In this document: one piece after another, positions 34,739 to 43,183 of the stretch
How the letters are laid out: each line of letters starts with the position of its first letter
Position numbering within the stretch: the stretch's first letter is position 1
From: Cyclobacterium marinum DSM 745
GTDB lineage: Bacteria; Bacteroidota; Bacteroidia; Cytophagales; Cyclobacteriaceae
Direction of reading: 5' to 3'
NCBI RefSeq assembly: GCF_000222485.1
Contig: NC_015914.1
Coordinates: forward strand, 1,240,001 to 1,304,000
DNA length: 64,000 nucleotides
Position numbers and translations under genes: made by a program
The notes under the pieces: generated by a model
Database searches by the model: none
Seen by the model: only the letters and a program-made list of their open reading frames with translations
What the model was told of the DNA's origin: nothing

Positions 34739-35470
34739 ATGATATTAAAGGCAGAGCACCTTGTTAAGATCTACAAGAAAAAGAAGGTAGTTAACGACAT
34801 TTCCGTAGAAGTAGGGCAAGGAGAAATAGTGGGACTCTTAGGCCCCAATGGAGCAGGGAAAACCACCTCATTTTATATGATAGTGGGATTGGTACAACCC
34901 AATGGGGGAACAGTTTATCTGGACAACCAAGACATTACCCCCTTGCCCATGTACAAAAGAGCCAAACTAGGTATAGGATACCTTGCCCAGGAGGCCTCTG
35001 TTTTCAGGAAACTTACAGTAGAGGAAAACATCATGGCTGTTTTGGAAATGAGTAATATTCCTAAAAAAGCTCAAAAGGAAAAGGTTGAAGAGCTATTGGA
35101 AGAGTTTAGCCTAACCCATGTAAGAAAGAATTTGGGCATGGTGCTTTCCGGAGGTGAAAGAAGACGTACAGAAATTGCCAGAGCACTTTCTGTAGACCCT
35201 AAGTTTGTATTGCTCGATGAGCCATTTGCCGGCGTGGATCCAATTGCTGTTGAAGAAATCCAAAGCATTGTTGCCAAATTAAAAAACAAGAACATTGGCA
35301 TCCTCATTACTGACCATAATGTGAATGAAACCTTATCCATTACAGACCGTGCTTACTTAATGTTTGAAGGGAAACTTCTGAAAGCGGGGACCGCTGAAGA
35401 ATTAGCAGCCGATGAGCAAGTTAGGAAAGTTTATCTGGGAAAAAATTTCGAGCTGAAAAGAAAAATATAA
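34739..35470 (+). CDS. lptB: LPS export ABC transporter ATP-binding protein LptB
   Basis: A 243-residue ATPase powering LPS transport from inner to outer membrane (with LptF/G, absent from this window). Walker [16 protein letters not shown]-loop [18 protein letters not shown], signature [15 protein letters not shown], Walker [21 protein letters not shown] and the H-loop DHNVNETL are near identical to known LptB; the FAGVDPIAV string is characteristic. It starts two bases after recJ and is followed 20 bp later by the GH3-like gene. Confidence 0.96.
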   Translation: MILKAEHLVKIYKKKKVVNDISVEVGQGEIVGLLGPNGAGKTTSFYMIVGLVQPNGGTVYLDNQDITPLPMYKRAKLGIGYLAQEASVFRKLTVEENIMAVLEMSNIPKKAQKEKVEELLEEFSLTHVRKNLGMVLSGGERRRTEIARALSVDPKFVLLDEPFAGVDPIAVEEIQSIVAKLKNKNIGILITDHNVNETLSITDRAYLMFEGKLLKAGTAEELAADEQVRKVYLGKNFELKRKI

Positions 35471-35490
35471 AAACGGAATACACCTCCACC

Positions 35491-37008
35491 ATGGAATTGA
35501 TCAATACTTTTATGACCTGGATCCTAAAGAACCGTATAGGCCAGATCGAAAAATTTAAAAACAACCCACTTGAAACGCAAAGAGAGATCTTATTCAAGTT
35601 AATTCATACGGCAAAACATACTGAGTTTGGAAAGAAATATAATTTTGGGAAAATTTCTGCTTATGAAGATTATAATGCATGGGTGCCTGTTCATGATTAC
35701 GAGGCCATAAAACCCTATATCGAGCAAACCATGAAAGGCCAACAAAATGTATTGTGGCCTACACCTATCCATTGGTTTTCAAAATCATCCGGCACCACAT
35801 CTTCTCGAAGCAAATTTATCCCGGTCTCCCCGGAAAGTCTGGAAGATTGCCATTTTAAAGGTGGGAAAGATATGCTTTCCCTCTATATCAACAATTACCC
35901 TGAAACCAAATTATTTACCGGGAAAAGCCTTACCATTGGGGGAAGTTTGCAAACAAACAACCTTGACTTCAATGAAAATAGCTTTTCGGGAGACATTTCA
36001 GCCGTAATCACAAGAAACCTACCGGTTTGGGCTCAAATGGCCAGAACACCTAGTTTAGAGGTGGCCTTGATGAGTGAGTGGGAAGCGAAAATTGAAAAAA
36101 TGATTGAAGAGACCCTGAAGGAAAATGTCACCAGCCTTACAGGAGTCCCCACCTGGACCTTAGTCCTACTTAAAAAAGTACTTGAAAAAACCAATAGTAA
36201 AAACATCTTGGAGGTATGGCCAAACCTGGAAGTATTCTTTCATGGAGCCGTGGCCTTTGGCCCCTATAAAAACATTTTTGAAAGCCTCATCCCCAGCCCT
36301 AACATGCATTATATGGAAACCTATAATGCCTCTGAAGGTTTTTTCGGCATCAAAGACCAAAAAGATTCTGATGAATTACTACTTATGCTTGATTATGGGA
36401 TTTTTTATGAATTTATCCCCATGGAAGACATAGAAAACGAGCACCCGGAAATTATCCCTTTAGATCAAGTGAAAAAGGATAAAAACTATGCATTGCTAAT
36501 CTCAACCAATGCGGGATTGTGGAGATACAAAATTGGAGATACGGTAAAATTCACCTCAATTAATCCTTATAGAATAAAGATTTCCGGTAGAACCAAACAT
36601 TTCATCAATGCCTTTGGGGAAGAGCTAATTGTGGAGAATGCCGAAAAAGCCATGGAAATCACCTGCAATGCCACCGGAGCGACCATCAGTAATTTCACAG
36701 CTGCCCCGGTATATTTTGACAGCAATCACGAACAAGGCACCCACGAATGGATTATTGAATTTGTCAAGTTACCCAATAACAAGGATGAGTTTCTTCAAAG
36801 GCTAGATCAGGAATTACGTAATGCCAACTCGGACTATGACGCTAAAAGGTATAAGGATATGGTATTAAAACTACCTATTATCCATTTTGCATCTGAAGGT
36901 TTGTTTACAAGATGGCTCAAATCCAAAGGGCGCCTGGGTGGTCAAAACAAAGTCCCTAGACTTTCTAACAATAGGGAATATATTGAGGAGATATTAAAAT
37001 TTGTTTGA
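35491..37008 (+). CDS. GH3-family acyl-acid amido synthetase-like protein
   Basis: A 505-residue member of the GH3 family (plant auxin-responsive GH3 homologues; bacterial members are common in Bacteroidota). The adenylate-forming motifs are present: the P-loop-like SSGTTSSRSKFIP (about 109-121), a YNASEGFFGI segment (ATP/acyl site) and GLWRYKIGDTVKF. Plant members join amino acids to acyl acids via an AMP intermediate; the bacterial substrate is unknown to me. It follows lptB with a 20-bp gap. The 620-bp non-coding region starts after it. Confidence 0.9.
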   Translation: MELINTFMTWILKNRIGQIEKFKNNPLETQREILFKLIHTAKHTEFGKKYNFGKISAYEDYNAWVPVHDYEAIKPYIEQTMKGQQNVLWPTPIHWFSKSSGTTSSRSKFIPVSPESLEDCHFKGGKDMLSLYINNYPETKLFTGKSLTIGGSLQTNNLDFNENSFSGDISAVITRNLPVWAQMARTPSLEVALMSEWEAKIEKMIEETLKENVTSLTGVPTWTLVLLKKVLEKTNSKNILEVWPNLEVFFHGAVAFGPYKNIFESLIPSPNMHYMETYNASEGFFGIKDQKDSDELLLMLDYGIFYEFIPMEDIENEHPEIIPLDQVKKDKNYALLISTNAGLWRYKIGDTVKFTSINPYRIKISGRTKHFINAFGEELIVENAEKAMEITCNATGATISNFTAAPVYFDSNHEQGTHEWIIEFVKLPNNKDEFLQRLDQELRNANSDYDAKRYKDMVLKLPIIHFASEGLFTRWLKSKGRLGGQNKVPRLSNNREYIEEILKFV

Positions 37009-37440
37009 CCTTTAAGATATAATAGAATTCGTAATGCTTGTACCAAGCTTTCTCAAGGAGTCTTCAAATCACAAGAAAACAGGTCTGCCTTGGAACAATC
37101 GCATAGCATCTCCGCTACCTTAAAATTAAAAACAGCTTAAAGGGGCAGATTTCGAAGTGATTCCTGCAGACAATTGATTGTCTATTGCATGGCAATCTAT
37201 AACATTATAAAGCTTTCAATCCAAGCATTACGAATCAAAGGTACCTTTTAAACAACTAATTTATCAAGCCTCCCCTTGTCTAAGTTTACTCATTTTGCAC
37301 TCAAGCTCATAAACCAAAGAAGATTTTAAATCATGGGGAAATCAACAGGGAAAAACGAATGGTACTCACCTGAAACACATTGAATAAAACAAGGCAAAAA
37401 CAGCTTGATTTCAACGCATTTGAAGAATCAAAAAAGCAAG
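37009..37440. other. Non-coding stretch with a distant 14-bp inverted repeat
   Basis: The left part of the 622-bp gap between the GH3-like gene and mazG. It contains ATTCGTAATGCTTG at 37027-37040 and its exact inverse CAAGCATTACGAAT at 37222-37235. Between them lie a perfect hairpin AGACAAT-TG-ATTGTCT (37168-37183) and ATTGC-ATG-GCAAT (37184-37196). No coding frame of note is present. Confidence 0.7.
37027..37235. repeat. 209-bp element bounded by 14-bp inverted repeats (MITE-like)
   Basis: The two ends are perfect inverted repeats of 14 bp (37027-37040 and 37222-37235) with non-coding, structured sequence between. Such a pair is unlikely by chance in a 620-bp stretch. No target-site duplication is obvious in the flanks and there is no transposase, so a mobile miniature element is only one reading; paired protein-binding sites are another. 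Confidence 0.5.
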
Positions 37441-37446
37441 AAAAAT

Positions 37447-37604
37447 TTATCCACATTTCGTTAGACTTATCCACACACTTCAATAAGAAGGCCTTATACT
37501 TTTGACAATGAGTAAGTTATAGACATTAATAAAATCAAGGATTTGTGGAAAACTTAAAATAAGTATATTTTATTTATTTTAATCTAAGCATAAAAAGTGG
37601 ATAA
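37447..37604. other. DnaA-box cluster, candidate replication origin (oriC)
   Basis: Two perfect DnaA boxes, TTATCCACA, lie at 37447-37455 and 37467-37475, same orientation, 20 bp apart. On the other strand are TTTTCCACA (37544-37552) and TTATCCACT (37596-37604), each with one mismatch; a weaker TTATAGACA is at 37517-37525. A strongly AT-rich stretch (37553-37595) lies between the reverse boxes and could be the unwinding element. The set is in a non-coding gap. Gene directions nearby do not clearly diverge from this point and dnaA is not adjacent, so origin function is inferred, with a DnaA-controlled or DnaA-titrating site as an alternative. Confidence 0.55.
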
Positions 37605-37630
37605 CTCCCTGATCAGAATTTTCTTTTAAA

Positions 37631-38443
37631 TCACTTATTTTTCTCCTCATTTTTGGCTGCTTCCCAATAGGTATCCATTTCCTCCAGGCTCATGTCGCCC
37701 AAGGTTTTTCCTGAAGCCTTAGCGGCATTTTCTAAGTATTGAAATCTATAGATAAACTTTCTGTTGGTCTTCTCTAAAGCTTCCTCAGGATTTACACCTA
37801 TAAACCGAGAATAGTTAATTAAAGAAAATAAGAGATCCCCAAATTCTTTGGTGGCCTCTTCTTTATTGACAGGGACTTCATCTGTGGCATCAAAGTTCTC
37901 TCTAAACTCCCCCATCTCTTCTTCAACCTTAGCCCACACCTGCTGTTTTTCTTCCCAATCAAAACCAACCCCCCGGGCTTTTTCTTGGATACGCATGGCT
38001 TTGATCAAGGCCGGTAAAGACCGAGGAACTCCCCCTAATACGCTGGTATTTCCTTTTTCCTTCAGTTTTATTTTTTCCCAATTTTGTTTTACAGCCTCTT
38101 CGTCATCGGCTGAAATATCTCCGTAAATATGAGGATGTCTTCGGATCAATTTTTCATTTAACTGACCAATCACTTTCCCAATATCAAAGGCTTTTTTCTC
38201 GTCACCTAGTCGCGCATAAAAGACGATGTGCAACAATATATCACCTAGTTCTTTGCTAATTTCTTCCAAATCATTGTTCAAGATGGCATCTGAAAGCTCA
38301 AATGTCTCTTCAATGGTTAAATGCCTTAAACTCTCAATGGTTTGTTTTCTATCCCAAGGACATTTTTCACGAAGTTCGTCCATGATGGTCAATAGCTTGT
38401 CAAAAGCAGCTAACTGCTCTTTCCTTTTTTCCGGATTATTCAT
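37631..38443 (-). CDS. mazG: Nucleoside triphosphate pyrophosphohydrolase MazG
   Basis: A 270-residue two-domain MazG that hydrolyses NTPs to NMP and PPi. The first domain has the CPWDRKQTIESLRHLTIEETFELSDAI block (about 33-59) with EExxE metal ligands and KELGDILLHIVFYARL; the second has EEEMGEFREN and KEFGDLLFSLINYSRFIG. ALEKTNRKFIYRFQYLE near the end is the family tail. It is transcribed toward the DnaA-box region and is divergent from the small NqrM-like gene. Confidence 0.95.
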   Translation of the reverse strand: MNNPEKRKEQLAAFDKLLTIMDELREKCPWDRKQTIESLRHLTIEETFELSDAILNNDLEEISKELGDILLHIVFYARLGDEKKAFDIGKVIGQLNEKLIRRHPHIYGDISADDEEAVKQNWEKIKLKEKGNTSVLGGVPRSLPALIKAMRIQEKARGVGFDWEEKQQVWAKVEEEMGEFRENFDATDEVPVNKEEATKEFGDLLFSLINYSRFIGVNPEEALEKTNRKFIYRFQYLENAAKASGKTLGDMSLEEMDTYWEAAKNEEKNK

Positions 38444-38518
38444 ATAAAAGGGAGGAAACTTATATTTCGGTATATACGTTTTGAAAGTATTACGTAAATT
38501 TGCAGAAATAAAATTGAT

Positions 38519-38749
38519 ATGACAACTGTATATTTAACATTGGCATTCCTGGCATTATTTTTCATTTTAATGTCTGTAAGGTTAATATTCTTAAAAAATG
38601 GACAATTTAAAGGCACTTGTGCCTCTCAAAACCCCTATTTGAATAAGGAGGGGGAAACTTGCGGCTACTGCGGTAAAAAAGTAGACGACGGTAGCTCTTG
38701 TGGCAACCCTGACAATGAGGTAGACAAGGTCATGGCTAAATTTAAATAA
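38519..38749 (+). CDS. Small Cys-rich membrane protein (NqrM-like)
   Basis: A 76-residue protein with one N-terminal membrane helix (TVYLTLAFLALFFILMSVRLIFL) and a short tail with four cysteines: GTC (C33-35 region), TCGYC and SSC. The layout of one helix, a basic turn, then a G(T/S)C...C..C motif resembles NqrM (DUF539), which helps insert iron into the Na+-translocating NADH:quinone reductase; the resemblance is by layout and not proven. No nqr genes are in the window. It is followed 49 bp later by glmM. Confidence 0.65.
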   Translation: MTTVYLTLAFLALFFILMSVRLIFLKNGQFKGTCASQNPYLNKEGETCGYCGKKVDDGSSCGNPDNEVDKVMAKFK

Positions 38750-38798
38750 GAACAATTATCCAATACTCATTTTTATAACCTTCCATTAAATTCTTTCA

Positions 38799-40187
38799 AT
38801 GGCATTAATTAAATCGATTTCCGGTATTAGAGGAACTATAGGCGGAAAACCCGGAGATGGACTATCCCCTATAGACATTGTGAAATTCTCAGCTGCCTAT
38901 GGTGCCTGGGTTTTAGAAAATTCATCAAACAAAAAAATTGTAGTGGGTAGAGATGCCAGAATCTCCGGAAAGATGGTCTCTCAATTAGTGGCAAGCACCC
39001 TACAAGGATTAGGGATTGATGTCATTGACTTGGGCTTGAGTACGACTCCAACTGTGGAGCTTGCTGTACCTAGAGAAAACGCTGGAGGTGGAATAATCAT
39101 TACTGCTAGCCACAATCCCATTCAATGGAATGCACTAAAACTTCTCAATTCGCAAGGTGAATTTATTTCAGATAGTGAAGGCAAAGAAGTATTAGAAAAG
39201 GCTGAAAATGCAGACTTCACTTTTGCAGAGGTAAGAAAATTAGGTAATTATTCTCAGAGAGAAGATTACTTGGACATCCATATCCAACATGTATTGGACT
39301 TAAAACTCGTTGACCCTGCTGCCATCGCTGCGAGAAAATTTAAGATAGTCATTGATTGTGTCAATTCTTCTGGGGGGCTGGTCATACCTAAGTTATTAAC
39401 AGCCTTAGGAGTAGAGGTCATAGAAAAAATGTACTGTGAACCAAATGGTGACTTCCCTCATAACCCTGAACCATTACCAGAACACCTTAGAGATATTTCC
39501 TTAAAATTGGAGAATGGAAATTTTGATCTTGGAATTGTAGTAGATCCGGACGTAGATAGGCTGGCCTTTTTAAATGAGGATGGTAGCTTTTTCGGAGAAG
39601 AATACACACTAGTTGCAGTGGCAGATTATGTTCTGTCGCAACAAAAAGGAAATACTGTCTCAAACCTTAGTTCCACAAGAGCTTTAAGAGATGTAACTGA
39701 ACTTAGGGGAGGAGAATACAATGCAGCAGCAGTTGGAGAAGTAAATGTGGTCAACCAAATGAAAGCCACCAATGCAATCATTGGAGGTGAAGGTAATGGT
39801 GGAGTAATCTATCCTGAATCTCACTATGGAAGAGACGCCTTGGTGGGTATAGGTTTATTCCTAACTCATTTGGCAAAATTTGGTAAATCTGCAAGCAGAT
39901 TAAGAGCAAGTTATCCGGGATATTTTATTTCAAAAAATAAAATTGAACTTACTCCATCAATCAATGTAGACAGCATTTTGGAGAAAATTCAGCGTAAATA
40001 CCAAAAATATCCAATCAATACCATTGATGGGGTGAAAATAGAATTTGATAAAGAATGGGTGCACTTAAGAAAATCTAATACAGAACCTATAATACGAATC
40101 TATTCTGAGTCCGGCACCTCAGCAACCGCTGAGCACTTGGCAAATAAAATTATCCTAGATATTAAAGAGATAATTTCAGAAAAATAA
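38799..40187 (+). CDS. glmM: Phosphoglucosamine mutase
   Basis: A 462-residue alpha-D-phosphohexomutase of the GlmM group, converting glucosamine-6-P to glucosamine-1-P for UDP-GlcNAc. The N-terminus SISGIRGTIGG is typical; the phosphoserine lies in IITASHNPIQWNALK (about residue 100), the metal site in DPDVDRLAF (about 251-259), the sugar-binding loop in GGEGNGGVIYPE and the phosphate-binding end in RKSNTEPIIRIYSE. The ASHNPxxWNA form with the GlmM-like N-terminus favours glucosamine over other hexoses, but a phosphomannomutase is possible. It is followed by a cysteine desulfurase gene after 24 bp. Confidence 0.88.
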   Translation: MALIKSISGIRGTIGGKPGDGLSPIDIVKFSAAYGAWVLENSSNKKIVVGRDARISGKMVSQLVASTLQGLGIDVIDLGLSTTPTVELAVPRENAGGGIIITASHNPIQWNALKLLNSQGEFISDSEGKEVLEKAENADFTFAEVRKLGNYSQREDYLDIHIQHVLDLKLVDPAAIAARKFKIVIDCVNSSGGLVIPKLLTALGVEVIEKMYCEPNGDFPHNPEPLPEHLRDISLKLENGNFDLGIVVDPDVDRLAFLNEDGSFFGEEYTLVAVADYVLSQQKGNTVSNLSSTRALRDVTELRGGEYNAAAVGEVNVVNQMKATNAIIGGEGNGGVIYPESHYGRDALVGIGLFLTHLAKFGKSASRLRASYPGYFISKNKIELTPSINVDSILEKIQRKYQKYPINTIDGVKIEFDKEWVHLRKSNTEPIIRIYSESGTSATAEHLANKIILDIKEIISEK

Positions 40188-40211
40188 TCTGAAACTATCC
40201 ATACACTAAAC

Positions 40212-41360
40212 ATGAATGAATTGGCTAGTCTATATTTTGACAATGCAGCAACAACTTCTATAGATGAACGTGTACTTGAGGAAATGTTACCTTTCCTTAA
40301 GCATAATTTCGGCAATCCTTCATCTGTACATAGTCATGGGAGAGATGCTAGAGCTGCATTGGAAAAAGCCAGAAAAAAAATTTCAGGTTTACTGAATGTC
40401 AGCCCAGGGGAAATCATATTTACTTCAGGTGGCACAGAAGCTGACAATATGGCTATTTGTGGAGCAATAGCCACCTATAATATAAAACATATCATCACTT
40501 CACCCATTGAACATCATGCTGTCTTGCATGTAGCAGAACAACTTGCTAAGAAGCAAAACTTAAAGTTAAGCTTGCTGGAATGTGATAACCAAGGCAGACT
40601 AAATATGGAACAATTGGCAATGCTATTGGAAAATGAACCCAATAGCTTGGTGAGTTTAATGCATGGAAACAATGAAATCGGAAATCTAAATGACATAAAG
40701 AAAATAGCTGCACTGTGTGAACAGCACAGCAGCTATTTTCATTCGGACACGGTTCAAACAATGGGGCATTACCCGATTGATTTAAAAACATTACCAATTC
40801 ACTCTCTCTCGGGTTCGGCACACAAATTTCATGGACCAAAAGGAGTAGGATTTATTTACATCAACAAGAATAAAAAAATTGACCCTTTTATTTTTGGTGG
40901 CGGACAAGAGAGAAGCTTTAGAGGAGGAACTGAAAATGTTGCGGGGATCATTGCCTTGGCAAAAGCCCTTGAACTGGCTTATGAAAACCAAACGGCCCAC
41001 GCTGAGGAGATCCTAGGGATAAAAACATACTTTAAAAATCAAATAATAAAAGCCATCCCGGAAGTAACTTTCAATGGGCTATCGGGTAATCTAGATGAGA
41101 GCTTGTATACCGTGTTAAATGTAAGCTTCCCTCCATCTGAGAGCAACGAGGGCATGCTTTTGTTTCATCTGGATCTAAATGGGATATCAGTTTCGGGCGG
41201 ATCTGCATGTTCTAGTGGGGCTCAATTAGGCTCACATGTACTGAATGCGCTCGGAACAAATCCACAAAGAGAAAACGTTAGGTTTTCATTTAGTCGCTTT
41301 AACACAAAAGCTGAAGTTGACCGTGTAGTGAAAACTTTGGCTGATCTGTACCTTCCTTAA
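40212..41360 (+). CDS. Cysteine desulfurase (NifS/IscS-like)
   Basis: A 382-residue PLP enzyme that moves sulfur from cysteine to a persulfide. The N-terminus has YFDNAATTSIDERV; the PLP lysine is in SGSAHKFHGPKGVGF (about residue 200) and the active Cys in VSGGSACSSGAQLGSHVL (about 330), on the long-loop of group I desulfurases. GGGQERSFRGGTENV is the usual motif. No iscU, iscA or hesB gene is adjacent, so it may serve tRNA thiolation or general Fe-S assembly. It meets the dehydratase gene end-to-end with a 1-bp gap. Confidence 0.93.
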   Translation: MNELASLYFDNAATTSIDERVLEEMLPFLKHNFGNPSSVHSHGRDARAALEKARKKISGLLNVSPGEIIFTSGGTEADNMAICGAIATYNIKHIITSPIEHHAVLHVAEQLAKKQNLKLSLLECDNQGRLNMEQLAMLLENEPNSLVSLMHGNNEIGNLNDIKKIAALCEQHSSYFHSDTVQTMGHYPIDLKTLPIHSLSGSAHKFHGPKGVGFIYINKNKKIDPFIFGGGQERSFRGGTENVAGIIALAKALELAYENQTAHAEEILGIKTYFKNQIIKAIPEVTFNGLSGNLDESLYTVLNVSFPPSESNEGMLLFHLDLNGISVSGGSACSSGAQLGSHVLNALGTNPQRENVRFSFSRFNTKAEVDRVVKTLADLYLP

Positions 41361-41361
41361 A

Positions 41362-42324
41362 TCAAGAAGATTTAAAAGGCAAGCCGGCTAAATCTACATT
41401 ACCTCCTGAAAGGATAATGCCCACATTTTGATTAGCAAATAGATTTTTATTTTTCAGAACAACAGCCAAAGGCACAGCACTACTTGGTTCAATCACAATT
41501 TTCATACGCTCATATATCAGGCGCATGGCTGATATGATTTCTTGGTCTGATACGGTAAGTATATAGTCAACATTTTTGAAGATAATTTCAAAATTCAACT
41601 TTCCTAATGAAGTAAGCAAACCATCAGCAATGGTATTAGGTGTTTGAACAGGAATTCTATAACCGGCTTCAAATGACATCTTTGCATCGTTAGCACCCTC
41701 TGGTTCTGCCCCAATGATTTTGGTATTTGGTGAGTAAAATTTTGTAGCCAATGCCGTACCCGCCAATAAACCACCTCCACCGACGGGGGCGATTAAAAAA
41801 TCTAGAGAACGATAAGTCTCCAAAAGCTCCAAGGCGCAAGTAGCCTGACCTTCCACCACATCGATATGGTCATAAGGAGGTATAAAAGTGGCTCCATATT
41901 GGTTTACCACAGCTTTTAAACCTTCTTCCCTTGCCTTTAAGTTAGGTTCACACTCAATTACTATTCCACCGTAACCCTCCACTGCATTTCTTTTTACCTG
42001 TGGGGCACTTGAAGGCATCACGATATAGGATGGAATATTTGCAACCTGTGCAGCTCGAGCCAAGGCTGCAGCATGGTTACCGGAAGAATGGGTGGCCACT
42101 CCCTTCCTCCTTTCCTCGGGAGACATTTTAAGCACAGCATTGGCTGCTCCTCTTGCTTTAAAAGCACCGACTTTTTGAAAGTTTTCACATTTAAAAACCA
42201 AATCACACCCTGCCACTTTGCTGATAGCTTCAGAATGCAAAACAGGCGTATAATGAACCATATGATCAATTCTTTCTCTTGCTTCTCGAATACTTTTGGC
42301 TGTTATATTTGGCTGTTTCTTCAT
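41362..42324 (-). CDS. Threonine/serine dehydratase-like PLP enzyme
   Basis: About 320 residues, fold-type II PLP enzyme. The PLP lysine is in QKVGAFKARGAANAV (near residue 55), the phosphate loop in GGGGLLAGTA, and the substrate Ser-Gly-Asn motif in THSSGNHAAALA. There is no C-terminal ACT-type regulatory domain, so it is of the catabolic or serine-racemase-like size rather than IlvA. Threonine ammonia-lyase and serine racemase cannot be separated from sequence. The start is uncertain: 42339 (MQFWKMKK) or 42324 (MKKQPNITA), the latter chosen. It converges with the desulfurase gene. Confidence 0.85.
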   Translation of the reverse strand: MKKQPNITAKSIREARERIDHMVHYTPVLHSEAISKVAGCDLVFKCENFQKVGAFKARGAANAVLKMSPEERRKGVATHSSGNHAAALARAAQVANIPSYIVMPSSAPQVKRNAVEGYGGIVIECEPNLKAREEGLKAVVNQYGATFIPPYDHIDVVEGQATCALELLETYRSLDFLIAPVGGGGLLAGTALATKFYSPNTKIIGAEPEGANDAKMSFEAGYRIPVQTPNTIADGLLTSLGKLNFEIIFKNVDYILTVSDQEIISAMRLIYERMKIVIEPSSAVPLAVVLKNKNLFANQNVGIILSGGNVDLAGLPFKSS

Positions 42325-42475
42325 CTTCCAAAATTGCATATAATCTAAAAAACAGACAATTATTCTACAAGGAATATCAAAAAGGAAGAAAAATGGCCAC
42401 TGCCATTTTGCAACAAACTATATTCCCTATATTGAAAAAAATTTTTGACTTAGGTTTGCATTTTATTTAAGCAAT

Positions 42476-43183
42476 ATGTCAATAAATCACCTGGAATTTT
42501 ACCCTATCATGGGAGAAGAGTTGAATGGAAACAACACCATTTCGCTAGACATGAGTACAACCAATTTGGAGTTAAAGGAAATTGATCTTTTAGACACCCA
42601 TGCTTTTGAGCATTATATCAACAACCAATTGGTCCAAAACAAAAAAGTGTATGGCATCGGCGGGTATTTAGAAATGCGTAACATTTACCAAAGAAGCAGG
42701 GTTTTTGAGGACAGTTCAGCAAGTAAATTTCGAAACATCCACCTAGGAATAGACATTTGGTCTACTTCCGGAAAAGCAGTCCATTGCCCGATAAATGGTA
42801 CCCTTCACAGTTTCCGAGACAATAAAGGTTTTGGCAATTATGGTCCTACAATAATACTCATGCATTCATTTCATGGGGAATTAATTTACAGTCTTTATGG
42901 ACATTTAAGTCATATAGACCTGCAACATTTAAAAGTGGGGCAGATCTTTGAAAAAGGAGAAAAAATTGGACATTTAGGATCGTCCTTTGAAAATGGGAAC
43001 TGGCCTCCTCACCTGCACTTTCAATTGATAAAAAATTTAAAAGGAGAATCAGGAGACTATCCGGGAGTATGCTCAAGCTCACAAAAAGATTGGTACAAAA
43101 AAAACTGCCCGGACCCAACAGCATGGCTTGGATTTCAAGCTGAGAATGTCAATAGAAAAACACATAATGAATTCTATAATTAA
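42476..43183 (+). CDS. M23-like metallopeptidase-fold protein, no signal peptide
   Basis: A 235-residue protein whose middle and end are an M23/LytM-like domain: zinc ligands in HLGIDIW (HxxxD, about residue 90) and WPPHLHFQL (HxH), and YGHLSHI in between. The following PGVCSSSQKDWYKKNCPDP segment is the same tail found after the M23-like domain in large multi-domain proteins that also have a kinase-like (APH) and a class III aminotransferase domain; here it stands alone (established pattern from memory). No signal peptide or membrane helix is seen, so it is probably cytosolic and not a cell-wall hydrolase. Its 3' end overlaps the amidohydrolase gene. Confidence 0.8.
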   Translation: MSINHLEFYPIMGEELNGNNTISLDMSTTNLELKEIDLLDTHAFEHYINNQLVQNKKVYGIGGYLEMRNIYQRSRVFEDSSASKFRNIHLGIDIWSTSGKAVHCPINGTLHSFRDNKGFGNYGPTIILMHSFHGELIYSLYGHLSHIDLQHLKVGQIFEKGEKIGHLGSSFENGNWPPHLHFQLIKNLKGESGDYPGVCSSSQKDWYKKNCPDPTAWLGFQAENVNRKTHNEFYN

